Positions 52,409 to 64,000 of a DNA stretch of 64,000 bases are shown piece after piece (the first letter of the stretch is position 1; the number at the start of each line of letters is the position of its first letter). The position numbers were made by a program, and so were the translations under genes. The notes beneath the pieces were generated by a model that searched no databases, was not told the origin of the DNA, and saw only the letters and a list, made by a program, of their open reading frames with translations. This DNA comes from an uncultured Alphaproteobacteria bacterium (GTDB taxonomy: Bacteria > Pseudomonadota > Alphaproteobacteria > JALCBB01). The DNA is taken from assembly GCA_958267355.1 (NCBI GenBank), contig OY279575.1, positions 1,620,295-1,684,294 of the forward strand. Reading direction: 5' to 3'.

Positions 52409-54322
52409 TCACGCGGGGTTGAGCGGCCAGAAGTACGGAATCGCAAACCACGAAATCGTCAGGACAATCCCGTCTAATAAAAGCCCCACCCGCCAGTAAT
52501 CGCTAAAGCGATAGCCGCCAGGACCCATAACAATCAAGTTGGATTGATGACCAATTGGAGTCAGGAACGTACTGCTCGCGGCAACAGCTACCGCCATTAA
52601 GAACGGGTCAGGATCCACACCCAAAGTGCGGGCAAGTCCGAGTGCCACCGATGCCATCAGAACCGCAGTCGCGGCGTTGTTTAAAATATCCGAGAGCAAC
52701 ATAGTCACTGCCATCATAATCAAGAGTGCCAACTGCGGACTTGAATTCTGCAAGGGCACTTCCAAAAAGCCGACCAAAGCCCCGCTCGCACCACTGGTCT
52801 CAAAAGCCGCACCCACAGGCAACATCGCGGCAATAAAGATGACAACAGGCCAATCAATCGCTTCATAGACTTCGCGGGCTTGAATCTGACGAAGCAGAAT
52901 GGCTCCCATAATCACCCCCGGAAAAGCAAAGTGCGGCGGCACCCAGCCAAAGCCAACAGGAAAAAGTGCCAGCAAAAACAACAAGGGTAAGCCCAAACCC
53001 CGTCCCCGCCGCATCAGGGTAGAAAGCTCTCCGCGTAGGGGTACGCAGGCGGCGATTTCCATGGCTTGTTCCAAGGCTGAAGGCGGGCCTTGCAACAACA
53101 AAACATCACCCGTGCGTATCGGCAATTCACGCACCCGCTCAACAATTGTTTCCCCCCGCCTTGATACGCCAATTAGATTAACGCCAAGCCGCTGACGCAT
53201 ACGCCAGTTCGCCGCCGAATGGCCGACCAGCCGCGAGCCACTGGTTACCACCGCTTCCAAAATATCGCTCTCGCGGAGCTTCTGTCCGCCTTTCTCGCCG
53301 CTTTCAAGAACCAAACCCGATTGCCCCATCGTCTCAGACAAAGCCCCGCTGTCGGCTTCGGCAAGGACAACATCACCTTCCGCCAACATAAAGTAGCCTG
53401 GGGGAGCCAAAAACTTATGGCCACTCCGCACCACCGCCAAAACCGAAAAGGCGTTGTCGGTGAATTTCTCCAAGTCAGATAGGCGCATCCCCGCCGCCCG
53501 TATGCCACGCCCCACCCGCAACTCGGTGACATAGGCTTGCAAGCCCGCTCGTTCTACGGCTCCCCGCCCGCCCCGTGGTGTGCTGGGTAAGAAACGCCAG
53601 CCCAGCAGAGTAAGGTAGGTAATCCCCGCAAGAGCAATGCAAATCCCTACAGGAAAAAAATCAAACAGCCCGAAAGCTTCCCCGAAAGTCCGCTCGCGCA
53701 CACCTGCAATAATTAGATTGGGCGGTGTGCCAATCAAGGTAATCATCCCGCCCAATAGGGAGGCAAAACTTGCGGGCATTAACAGGCGGCTCGCAGGGAC
53801 TCCTGTGCGTTCGCCACTCCGCAGAGCCATCGGCATCATCATGGTCAAGGCTCCAACATTATTCATAAAGCCCGACAAAGCCGCGGTCATCGCCGACAAA
53901 GAAAATACCTGCCCTGTGCCACTGCGTACCTTGCGCCGCAATAAAAGTTCTAGCGAGAGCAAAATCCGCGTATCACTCAACGGACGCGATAAAACCAAAA
54001 TCGCCGCCACCGTAATCACCGCAGGATGCGAAAAACCCAAAAACGCTTCCGCCGATGGCACCAAGCCAAAGGCAACACACAAAAACAAACACAACAAACC
54101 AATAAAATCATAACGCAACTTTCCGCGCATCAAGAGAATTAAAGTCAGAAGCAAAATCCCTGCAAAAACCGTCTTGTCAGAAAATTGCGGCAAACCGCTC
54201 GCGAAAGACTCCGCCTGACTTGAGAAGGCGGTGACTCCGTCTCGTCCTGTCTGCCAAAGGCTTTGCCAATTCACTGCTATTTCCTCAAGTCGTTCTGCCA
54301 AGGCGAGTATATCAAAGCCCAA
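52409..54322 (-). CDS. SLC13/DASS-type anion transporter with two TrkA-C domains
   Basis: A membrane permease of 637 residues related to bacterial SLC13-family (sulfate, dicarboxylate or phosphate:sodium) transporters. Many hydrophobic helices flank two central RCK_C/TrkA-C domains (for example YFMLAEGDVVLAEA and IRTGDVLLLQGP). The hairpin motif LIGTPPNLIIAGV and the C-terminal SDILNNAATAVLMASVALGL and FLTPIGHQSNLIVMGPGGY are hallmarks. The substrate cannot be named. The start is TTG at 54322; the first about 45 residues are poorly conserved. Confidence 0.9.
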   Translation of the reverse strand: MGFDILALAERLEEIAVNWQSLWQTGRDGVTAFSSQAESFASGLPQFSDKTVFAGILLLTLILLMRGKLRYDFIGLLCLFLCVAFGLVPSAEAFLGFSHPAVITVAAILVLSRPLSDTRILLSLELLLRRKVRSGTGQVFSLSAMTAALSGFMNNVGALTMMMPMALRSGERTGVPASRLLMPASFASLLGGMITLIGTPPNLIIAGVRERTFGEAFGLFDFFPVGICIALAGITYLTLLGWRFLPSTPRGGRGAVERAGLQAYVTELRVGRGIRAAGMRLSDLEKFTDNAFSVLAVVRSGHKFLAPPGYFMLAEGDVVLAEADSGALSETMGQSGLVLESGEKGGQKLRESDILEAVVTSGSRLVGHSAANWRMRQRLGVNLIGVSRRGETIVERVRELPIRTGDVLLLQGPPSALEQAMEIAACVPLRGELSTLMRRGRGLGLPLLFLLALFPVGFGWVPPHFAFPGVIMGAILLRQIQAREVYEAIDWPVVIFIAAMLPVGAAFETSGASGALVGFLEVPLQNSSPQLALLIMMAVTMLLSDILNNAATAVLMASVALGLARTLGVDPDPFLMAVAVAASSTFLTPIGHQSNLIVMGPGGYRFSDYWRVGLLLDGIVLTISWFAIPYFWPLNPA

Positions 54323-54421
54323 GAATCGCGTTTTCCCCCGTTTGAAGCCTAAGCATAAAGCGGCTAGGCTCGTCTCTGCCGCAATTTTGCAAACCTTCCT
54401 GCCAACTTTTTTGCCCTAGAA

Positions 54422-55594
54422 ATGCAAGACTCCCGCCTGTCTGACTCGGCACTCCTGCCGTCGGGCTTTGCTGACCTCCTGCGCCGCCAAGCCAGCACCG
54501 AATTCACCCTGCGGACAACAATTCTCTCCCGCTGTGCGGCGTGGGGCTACGCCTTGGTGCGCCCCCCCCTTTGCGAATTCGCCGACAAGCCGCCAAGCCC
54601 GCCAGAAGATGGCTCGGCTGAAGTTTCTGCCTTTCGCTTTCTTGACCCCGTAAGCCACCGTATCTTGGCTTTGCGCGAAGATATGACTCCGCAAGTTGCT
54701 CGCCTTGCTGATAGCCGCCTGAAACAAGCCCCGCGTCCTTTGCGGCTCTGCTACGCAGGAGAAGTCTTACGCACCAACGCCCGCCAAATTGACCACGAAC
54801 GCCAGCGTCTGCAAATCGGAGCAGAGCTCATCGGCGATGACTCGCTTGCCGCCCAAGTGGAAATTATCCTGCTTACCAGCGAATGCCTTGCCGCCGCAGG
54901 AGTCAAAACTTTGTCCGTGGATCTGGCTTGGTCGCGCTTGAGTCATTTGTGGTTGGACTCCTTGTCTTTGAGTCCTGCCGAAGAAGCAAACGCCCGCACC
55001 GCTCTAGCCGCCCGCGATGAAGCAACGCTCGGACAAATCGCCAAGGGAGCTTTGCTCCCCCTGCTACAAGCCGCAGGAACTGCCCGCGAAGTTTTAGCCC
55101 AAGCCCAAGCCGCCTTTCCGAAAGTTTTGGCAGAGCCACTTGCCGCCCTAGAACAACTGGTCGCGCGTTTGGAAGGCGAATCCGACTCCCTGCCGCCAGA
55201 GACACGTCTAACCGCTGACCTTGCCGAAAGTCGCGACTTTTCGTACCAGACAGGCCCTGCCTTCAGCATCTTCGCTCCCGCCGCCCGCACAGAAGTTGGC
55301 CGCGGCGGAGTCTATCGCACCGCCCAAGGCGAAGCCGCCTGTGGCTTTTCAGTCTATGGACACCAACTCCGCCGTGCCTTGGGGGTACAAGACGAAGTCC
55401 AAACCCTTGAGGCAAATCCGAATGCAGTCTATGCCGCCGCCGCGGTATCCTTTGCTCGTTGTGCAGAACTTAGAGCCGAAGGCTGGTCTGTTGTCCGTGG
55501 CTTAGACAAGCCGCCTGACCCTGTCGCCGAAGCAAAACGCTTAAACTGTGCCCACTATCTTCTGTCTGATAAAGACAAACCGCGTCCGCTTTGA
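54422..55594 (+). CDS. hisZ: ATP phosphoribosyltransferase regulatory subunit HisZ
   Basis: A histidyl-tRNA synthetase paralogue that activates short-form HisG in histidine synthesis. It starts PSGFADLLRRQASTEFTLRTTIL and has the class II synthetase-like segments LDPVSHRILALREDMTPQVARLAD and PRPLRLCYAGEVLR, but lacks the anticodon-binding domain of HisRS. The 390 residues fit HisZ. The hisZ-purA order is seen in other alphaproteobacteria. Confidence 0.93.
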   Translation: MQDSRLSDSALLPSGFADLLRRQASTEFTLRTTILSRCAAWGYALVRPPLCEFADKPPSPPEDGSAEVSAFRFLDPVSHRILALREDMTPQVARLADSRLKQAPRPLRLCYAGEVLRTNARQIDHERQRLQIGAELIGDDSLAAQVEIILLTSECLAAAGVKTLSVDLAWSRLSHLWLDSLSLSPAEEANARTALAARDEATLGQIAKGALLPLLQAAGTAREVLAQAQAAFPKVLAEPLAALEQLVARLEGESDSLPPETRLTADLAESRDFSYQTGPAFSIFAPAARTEVGRGGVYRTAQGEAACGFSVYGHQLRRALGVQDEVQTLEANPNAVYAAAAVSFARCAELRAEGWSVVRGLDKPPDPVAEAKRLNCAHYLLSDKDKPRPL

Positions 55595-55642
55595 TGGGCG
55601 GTGGTGCACTTCCAAGCAATCCGAACCACAAGAGCCACATCC

Positions 55643-56938
55643 GTGCAGACACAAAATGTGACCGTCGTCGGAGCCCAGTGGGGCGACGAGGGTAAGGGCA
55701 AGGTCGTAGATTGGCTTTCCGCCCGCGCTGACCTAGTTGTCCGCTTTCAGGGCGGCAACAACGCAGGACATACATTGGTCGTTGATGGCGTAGAACACCG
55801 CCTATCGCTCTTGCCGTCGGCTGTAGTGCGCGAAGACAAGCAGGCAGTTATTGGCAGTGGTGTTGTTCTCAATCCGTGGGCGTTTCTGGAAGAAATAGAA
55901 ACCCTAACCCGCCACGGAATTTCTCTCAGCCCTGACCGTCTAGCAATTGCCGAAACTGCGTCTTTGGTTCTGCCCCTCCACGCCCGCGTGGATGCCGCTC
56001 GCGAGTCCGCCCGTGGAGCGCAAGCCATCGGCACAACAGGGCGGGGAATTGGTCCCGCCTACGAAGACCGTGTCGGCAGACGGGCTTTGCGTTTGGCTGA
56101 CCTGCGCGATGAAAATACTTTGCGCGAGCGTTTGCGTCATCTGTTGCATCACAATAATGCACTGCTGGTTGCTTTCGGTGAGTCCCCCGAAGACGAAAGC
56201 AAGTTGTGCCAAGCAATCCTAGAAGTTGCGCCTAAGATTTTGCCGTACGCCGCTGATGTTCCTGGGCTCTTGGCGCAAGCCCAAGCCGAGGGCAAGCGAA
56301 TTCTTTTTGAAGGCGCACAGGGTGCCATGCTGGATTTGGCAAGTGGTACCTATCCTTATGTGACTTCTTCGCATACCCTTGCCGCCCAAGCCGCTCTGGG
56401 AAGTGGCGCACCGCTGGCTTCTTTGGGCACGGTGCTAGGGATTGCCAAAGCCTACGCCACACGGGTTGGGGCAGGGCCTTTCCCCACCGAAGACACAGGA
56501 AAGCTCGGGCAGCTGCTCGGTGAGCGTGGAGCAGAGTTTGGTACCGTGACGGGCAGACGGCGACGCTGTGGCTGGCTGGATGCTGTCGCCTTGCGCCATG
56601 CGGCGGCGGTATCGGATCTGGCGGGAATTGTCCTGACCAAGCTGGATGTGCTTGACGGGCTGGAGACGCTGAAAATTGCCACTGCCTATGAAGGGCAGGA
56701 GACGAATAGATCTCCCTTTGCCTGTGCTAGCGAACTGCAACCTGTACGCCCTGTCTATGAAACCCTAGAGGGCTGGCAAGAGACCACACACGGACTTACC
56801 AACGAAGCCGAGCTACCCGCCGCCGCGCAAGCGTTTATTGCCCGCCTAGAAGAACTTATTGCTGTCCCTGTGCTTTTGGTTTCAACAGGAGCCGAGCGCG
56901 AAGCCATGATTGTCCGCGATGAAATCTTCGCTGTCTAA
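55643..56938 (+). CDS. purA: Adenylosuccinate synthetase
   Basis: Makes adenylosuccinate from IMP, aspartate and GTP in AMP synthesis. The P-loop VVGAQWGDEGKGKVVDWLS lies at the very N-terminus, followed by FQGGNNAGHTLV, GTTGRGIGPAYEDRVGRRALRLADL, GAQGAMLDLASGTYPYVTSSHT and VTGRRRRCGWLDAVALRHAA. GTG 55643 gives the usual short N-terminus; an in-frame GTG at 55601 would add 14 residues. The length of 431 is standard. Confidence 0.95.
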   Translation: MQTQNVTVVGAQWGDEGKGKVVDWLSARADLVVRFQGGNNAGHTLVVDGVEHRLSLLPSAVVREDKQAVIGSGVVLNPWAFLEEIETLTRHGISLSPDRLAIAETASLVLPLHARVDAARESARGAQAIGTTGRGIGPAYEDRVGRRALRLADLRDENTLRERLRHLLHHNNALLVAFGESPEDESKLCQAILEVAPKILPYAADVPGLLAQAQAEGKRILFEGAQGAMLDLASGTYPYVTSSHTLAAQAALGSGAPLASLGTVLGIAKAYATRVGAGPFPTEDTGKLGQLLGERGAEFGTVTGRRRRCGWLDAVALRHAAAVSDLAGIVLTKLDVLDGLETLKIATAYEGQETNRSPFACASELQPVRPVYETLEGWQETTHGLTNEAELPAAAQAFIARLEELIAVPVLLVSTGAEREAMIVRDEIFAV

Positions 56939-57002
56939 AGGCGTGCAACCCGCTAAAGCTTTAATCGCGTTTCGGCTTGTCCTGCCGTAGCCCAGATGGC
57001 TT

Positions 57003-58442
57003 CTAGCCAGACGCAGTCCCGCCCACGGTCAGAGACGAAATCAACATAGACGGCTGACCCACGCCGACGGGTACCCATTGTCCGTTCTTGCCACACGAGC
57101 CAATGCCAGGGTCAAGGGCAAAGTCATTTCCGACTCCTTCAATCTTCAACAGAGCCTTGGCACCATTGCCAATCAAAGATGCACCCTTCAAGGGCTCTGC
57201 AACTTTGCCGCCACGAATGCGGTAGGCTTCTGTACAGGCAAAAGTAAAATCGCCGTTGGTGATATTGACCTGTCCGCCGCCAAAGGACACAGCGTAGATT
57301 CCATCTTTGACGCGGGCGATGAGCTCTTCGCGTGGCTCACGCCCTGCCCGCATATAGGTGTTGGTCATCCGCACCATTGGCGCACAAGAAAATGACTCTC
57401 TGCGCCCGTTGCCTGTCGGAGCGACTCCCATCAGACGAGCAGAAGTGCGGTCTTGCATATAGCTGCGTAAGACTCCGTCTTCTACCAAGACAGTCGCTTG
57501 CGGCGGTGTGCCTTCATCATCCACCGACAGCGAGCCACGCCGCCCCTGCAAGGTGCCATCGTCTAAGATGGTAACTTCGGGTGCGGCAATTTTCTCGCCC
57601 ATCAATTGCGAAAATGCTGATAAACCCTTGCGGTTAAAATCCCCTTCTAACCCGTGTCCGATTGCTTCGTGCAGAAGAATTCCGGGCCAGCCCCCGCCCA
57701 AGACCACAGGCCATTGCCCCGCAGGAGCCGCGACGGACTCCAAGTTCACGCGGGCTTGGCGCAAAGCTTCTGCGCCTGCGTGGTGTAAATTTTCTTCTGT
57801 CAAAATTTCTTCAATCACACCGCGTCCGCCGAAGCCATAGCTACCCGACTCGCGTCTGCCGTTGCGTTCCATTACCACCGAAACCGATAGACGCACGAGC
57901 GGACGCAAATCCGCATAGCGCGCACCCCCCGCCCGAATACCTTGAATCGCCTGATACGAACGCGCACACGAAATTGTCACCTGCCGTACCTGCTCGTCGG
58001 CTTCGCGGATGCGCTTGTCCAAGCCCGCCACCAAATCACGCGCACGGGCAAAGCTCAAAGCTTCAGTCGGATCTTCATCCGCGTACAGGGCGCGGTTGCG
58101 TCTATCAGAAGAAGGTGTCGCTTTCGTCTGTGGCGTATCTTTAGGGGCAATCACCGACAAACGCTCCGCCGCCCGTTTCACCGCCCGCTCGGAAATCTCG
58201 TTGGCGTGGGCAAACCCTACTTCTTCTCCTTGCACAACCCGCAAGCCAAATCCCTCGCGGGTGTCAAACGAAGTTGTGCGCAAGCGCCCATCGTCCCAAA
58301 CCAACGATTGCGCTCGGTGGTGTTCCAAGAACAGCTCGCCGTCGTCGTAGCCTGCCAAGGTTGCAACCGCCCGCCGCACAATCGGGTCGCGTTCGGAGTC
58401 CTCGCCGCCGTAAAAAAGCCTATCGGTTTCAGGTAAGTGCAT
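57003..58442 (-). CDS. tldD: Metalloprotease TldD
   Basis: Part of the TldD/TldE heterodimer that trims peptides such as microcins and CcdA. The zinc-binding helix LLHEAIGHGLEGD (HExxxH) is intact, with the family segments GGGWPGILLHEAIGHG and GGGQVNITNGDFTFACTEAYRI. The 479 residues match TldD. Location next to the cytochrome oxidase genes, divergently transcribed, is typical of alphaproteobacteria. TldE is not in this window. The purA-tldD convergent gap has no strong terminator. Confidence 0.95.
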   Translation of the reverse strand: MHLPETDRLFYGGEDSERDPIVRRAVATLAGYDDGELFLEHHRAQSLVWDDGRLRTTSFDTREGFGLRVVQGEEVGFAHANEISERAVKRAAERLSVIAPKDTPQTKATPSSDRRNRALYADEDPTEALSFARARDLVAGLDKRIREADEQVRQVTISCARSYQAIQGIRAGGARYADLRPLVRLSVSVVMERNGRRESGSYGFGGRGVIEEILTEENLHHAGAEALRQARVNLESVAAPAGQWPVVLGGGWPGILLHEAIGHGLEGDFNRKGLSAFSQLMGEKIAAPEVTILDDGTLQGRRGSLSVDDEGTPPQATVLVEDGVLRSYMQDRTSARLMGVAPTGNGRRESFSCAPMVRMTNTYMRAGREPREELIARVKDGIYAVSFGGGQVNITNGDFTFACTEAYRIRGGKVAEPLKGASLIGNGAKALLKIEGVGNDFALDPGIGSCGKNGQWVPVGVGQPSMLISSLTVGGTASG

Positions 58443-58646
58443 TGCCCGTCAAAGCCTTATCTCCTACGCAGTTCTAACCGCAGTTCCAACCACGAGCCTA
58501 GCACAAGCCGCGCACCGCCCAATTACCGCCAGTTTAAGCCTTTCATTGTGTAGCTTCTATTCTGCGGCTTCCCTTGCGAGTAGCAGTGAGCGGGGCTATG
58601 CTGGACGGGTGGCGAATCCCCCGAGCAAAACTTAGGTCTCTAAAAG
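58443..58646. promoter_or_regulatory. Divergent tldD-coxB promoter region
   Basis: The 204-bp gap between divergent genes must carry both promoters. A twofold 13-bp repeat (GCAGTTCTAACCG/GCAGTTCCAACCA) lies at 58471-58496. No operator can be named. Confidence 0.35.
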
Positions 58647-62221
<3,575 letters not shown>

Positions 62222-62294
62222 ATCGGTTAGGAAAATCTGCCCTAAAATCTATGGGGGAATCTTAAGGGGAAACCTGCTAGGAAAAATCACGCCT

Positions 62295-62492
62295 ATGAGC
62301 TCTGATCCGAATCAAAACCTGCCCCCGCCAGAAAGCGAAGGCGAAAACACGGGCGAATCCGCTCGCCCTTCAGGACGCGATTGGGTAGCAGGAAGACGCA
62401 AGCACAATCGCTTGCTTCTAGCGTTGCTCGTTTTTTTCGTCTTCCTGATTTACTATGTAACCATCGCCCGCCAAGGCGGCTTTGACAACTGA
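62295..62492 (+). CDS. Small single-pass membrane protein of the cox cluster
   Basis: A 65-residue protein with a P/E/S-rich N-terminus, a basic stretch (GRRKHNR) and one hydrophobic helix (LLLALLVFFVFLIYYVTIA). A small protein of this type between ctaB and ctaG is common in alphaproteobacteria and has been called CoxF, an assembly factor. ATG 62295 gives the compact form; an upstream start at 62199 would overlap ctaB. Confidence 0.7.
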   Translation: MSSDPNQNLPPPESEGENTGESARPSGRDWVAGRRKHNRLLLALLVFFVFLIYYVTIARQGGFDN

Positions 62493-62516
62493 TGGGGTGC
62501 AAAACCCGTTAGGACA

Positions 62517-63221
62517 ATGCTCCAAGAAGACCCAAGACCCCAAACAGAAACCCCGCCCACTACACCCACAGGGGCGCATTCCGCACAGGACGAAGCAGGG
62601 GCAAGCACAGGGGCAAACACAGAGGGGAATGCAGGACGCAATCGCCGCCTAGTTATCTGGTTGGTCTCAGGGGCTTGCGGAATGCTGCTCCTGTCGTATG
62701 CCAGTGTGCCGCTCTATCGCGTCTTCTGTCAGGTGACAGGCTATGGCGGTACACCTTCACGGGTGGAAACTGTCGCCAAGACCGACTCCGTGGACTCTAC
62801 CACTCTGCCATCGCTGACCGTGCGCTTTAACGCTGATATCGCAAATGACCTTGCTTGGGAATTCGCTCCTGAAAAACGCCGTATGGAAGTGCGACCTGGT
62901 GAGCCTTACTTGGCGTGGTTTGCTGCCACCAACACAGGCTCGCAAGGCGTCGTCGGACAAGCAACTTTTAATGTTACTCCTGCCAAGGTTGGTAAGTACT
63001 TTCACAAAGTCCAGTGCTTTTGCTTCAACGAACAGCCCTTGCAAGCAGGCGAAAGTGCCCGCTTAGATGTTCAGTTTTTCGTAGATCCGCAACTTTTGCG
63101 TGACCCTGAGACGAGCGAAGTCCGCACCATCACCCTGTCGTATACTTTCCACCACTACGAAGATTTGCCCAGCCATACCGCCGTGGCAGGGGAGAGCAAA
63201 GCCGCACACAGCGAACATTGA
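62517..63221 (+). CDS. ctaG: Cytochrome c oxidase assembly protein CtaG (Cox11)
   Basis: A periplasm-facing copper chaperone that delivers copper to Cu-B of subunit I. A single membrane helix (about residues 44-64, VIWLVSGACGMLLLSYASVPL) leads to YRVFCQVTGYGG and the Ig-like domain with the copper motif VQCFCFNEQ. The N-terminal 40 residues are T/A/G/E-rich. The length of 234 is near normal (about 190-200 plus the extension). coxC follows after 180 nt. Confidence 0.95.
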   Translation: MLQEDPRPQTETPPTTPTGAHSAQDEAGASTGANTEGNAGRNRRLVIWLVSGACGMLLLSYASVPLYRVFCQVTGYGGTPSRVETVAKTDSVDSTTLPSLTVRFNADIANDLAWEFAPEKRRMEVRPGEPYLAWFAATNTGSQGVVGQATFNVTPAKVGKYFHKVQCFCFNEQPLQAGESARLDVQFFVDPQLLRDPETSEVRTITLSYTFHHYEDLPSHTAVAGESKAAHSEH

Positions 63222-63401
63222 GCGAAACCTAAGCGAAAACCAAACGCAGAGCAAAAAAATTCGTTATACTCCGCATAGCAGAGCCATAGAGCGCAGGGCG
63301 AACCGAAGACGCAACACAGAGTGCTAAAGAGTTCTAACCAGCAATCGCGGCACAGAAGGCAATGGGGAATCGCAACAAGGAATCAGGCGAGGAATTCAAC
63401 T
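63222..63401 (+). promoter_or_regulatory. ctaG-coxC spacer
   Basis: A 180-nt gap without a gene. A TATACT hexamer lies at about 63265, but no matching -35 is evident. GAGG precedes the coxC ATG by a good distance. Confidence 0.25.
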
Positions 63402-64000
63402 ATGTCAGGCAATCATCCCTACCACTTGGTTAATCCCAGCCCCTGGCCGCTGGTAGGCGCGGGCGCGGCTTTGTTAACCGCAGTCGGATTAATTCTGCTG
63501 ATGCACGAAGTCACGCCGTGGCTCGTGCCACTCGGAATCTTGGGCGTGCTGGTCACCATGTTTCTCTGGTGGCGTGATGTCATCGCCGAAGCCGAAGGCA
63601 AGCACGACCACACGCCGATTGTTGTTCTTGGTTTGCGCTACGGAATGCTGCTTTTCATCTTGTCGGAGGTAATGTTCTTCTTCGCCTTCTTCTGGGCATG
63701 GTTTGATGCTGCTTTCATGTATGACGATCCGCGCCAAGTCCTGCGCCTAGAAGCCACAGGCGGACACTGGCCGCCCGACTCAATCCAAACCTTTGACCCC
63801 TTTGATGTGCCGTTTTTGAATACGATGATCCTGCTACTTTCAGGCACGACTGTCACTTGGGCACACCACGCACTGCGCGAAGGCAATCGCCAAGATTTCA
63901 TTCGTGGCTTGGCGGCGACTGTTGGTCTTGGCGTTTGCTTTACAGGCTTTCAAGCTTACGAATACATCCACGCCGCCTTTGGCTTCACCGACACGATCTA
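63402..64000 (+). CDS. coxC: Cytochrome c oxidase subunit III (partial, 3' end outside window)
   Basis: The third core subunit of the oxidase. From ATG 63402 the frame is open for 199 codons to the window edge. It begins HPYHLVNPSPWPLVGAGAAL, then WWRDVIAEAEG, FILSEVMFFFAFFWAWF and LNTMILLLSGTTVTWAHHAL, all diagnostic of subunit III, with a lipid-binding helix V-shape expected. The C-terminal about 80 residues are missing. Confidence 0.96.
   Translation, partial: MSGNHPYHLVNPSPWPLVGAGAALLTAVGLILLMHEVTPWLVPLGILGVLVTMFLWWRDVIAEAEGKHDHTPIVVLGLRYGMLLFILSEVMFFFAFFWAWFDAAFMYDDPRQVLRLEATGGHWPPDSIQTFDPFDVPFLNTMILLLSGTTVTWAHHALREGNRQDFIRGLAATVGLGVCFTGFQAYEYIHAAFGFTDTI

Overview
This 64 kb window looks like the chromosome of an alphaproteobacterium. 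The support is gene content and order rather than any rRNA marker, and no rRNA or tRNA gene was seen. Alphaproteobacteria-like blocks include pstSCAB-phoU, DUF4164/zapA/fthC/ymdB divergent from transketolase, efp next to an IMPase and a MotA/OmpA-type pair, yebC-ruvCAB-ybgC-tolQRAB-pal-cpoB-tilS-ftsH-folP-glmM, hisZ-purA, and tldD divergent from coxB-coxA-ctaB-(small protein)-ctaG-coxC. The genes imply an aerobic, Gram-negative heterotroph with an aa3-type oxidase and a Tol-Pal envelope. Nothing resembles a prophage, an insertion sequence or a CRISPR array.

Layout. 1-7251 (minus strand): phosphate uptake genes pstS, pstC, pstA, pstB and phoU run directly into rpe and a partial heparinase II/III-family gene. 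7843-13224 (plus): a complete oligopeptide/nickel-type ABC importer with two fused ATPase domains. 13296-19184 (plus): an AlkA-type DNA glycosylase, an HNH protein, class I fumarase, an aspartate-type aminotransferase and a homocysteine S-methyltransferase. 19280-21900 (minus): ymdB, fthC, zapA and a DUF4164-like coiled-coil gene. 22396-30928 (plus): transketolase, GAPDH, class I aldolase, EF-P, an IMPase and a proton-channel/OmpA pair. 30925-32748 (minus): an ABC exporter. 33251-52168 (plus): rpmE, the yebC/ruv/tol-pal block, tilS, ftsH, folP, glmM and thiD. 52409-54322 (minus): an SLC13-type transporter. 54422-56938 (plus): hisZ and purA. 57003-58442 (minus): tldD. 58647-64000 (plus): the cytochrome oxidase cluster, with coxC cut by the window end.

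The most unusual property is the density of short tandem repeats. Almost every gene border, and several coding regions, carries its own array of 10-102 bp units, and the unit sequences are unrelated between sites. Arrays inside clear coding sequence have periods of 12, 15, 18 or 24 bp and keep frame. Noncoding arrays also show 13, 14, 16 and 20 bp periods. Arrays inside coding sequence give odd tails or inserts: a roughly 120-residue lysine-rich tail on GlmM, three low-complexity inserts in TilS, a K/N/Q/T-rich head on the glycosylase, and an (EP)n linker in TolA.

The strongest candidate for something undescribed is a 102-bp unit repeated four times between tolB and pal (41390-41797). Each copy carries a Shine-Dalgarno-like AAGGAG followed by GTG. 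The array has one continuous reading frame, and most differences between copies fall at third codon positions. A perfect 10-bp hairpin lies downstream of it, and a 54-bp array follows pal. Other points of note are two structured elements between pstS and pstC, a cluster of hairpins upstream of pstS, a GAPDH whose cofactor-site residues suggest NADP use, and the uncharacterised MotA-like/OmpA-like pair.
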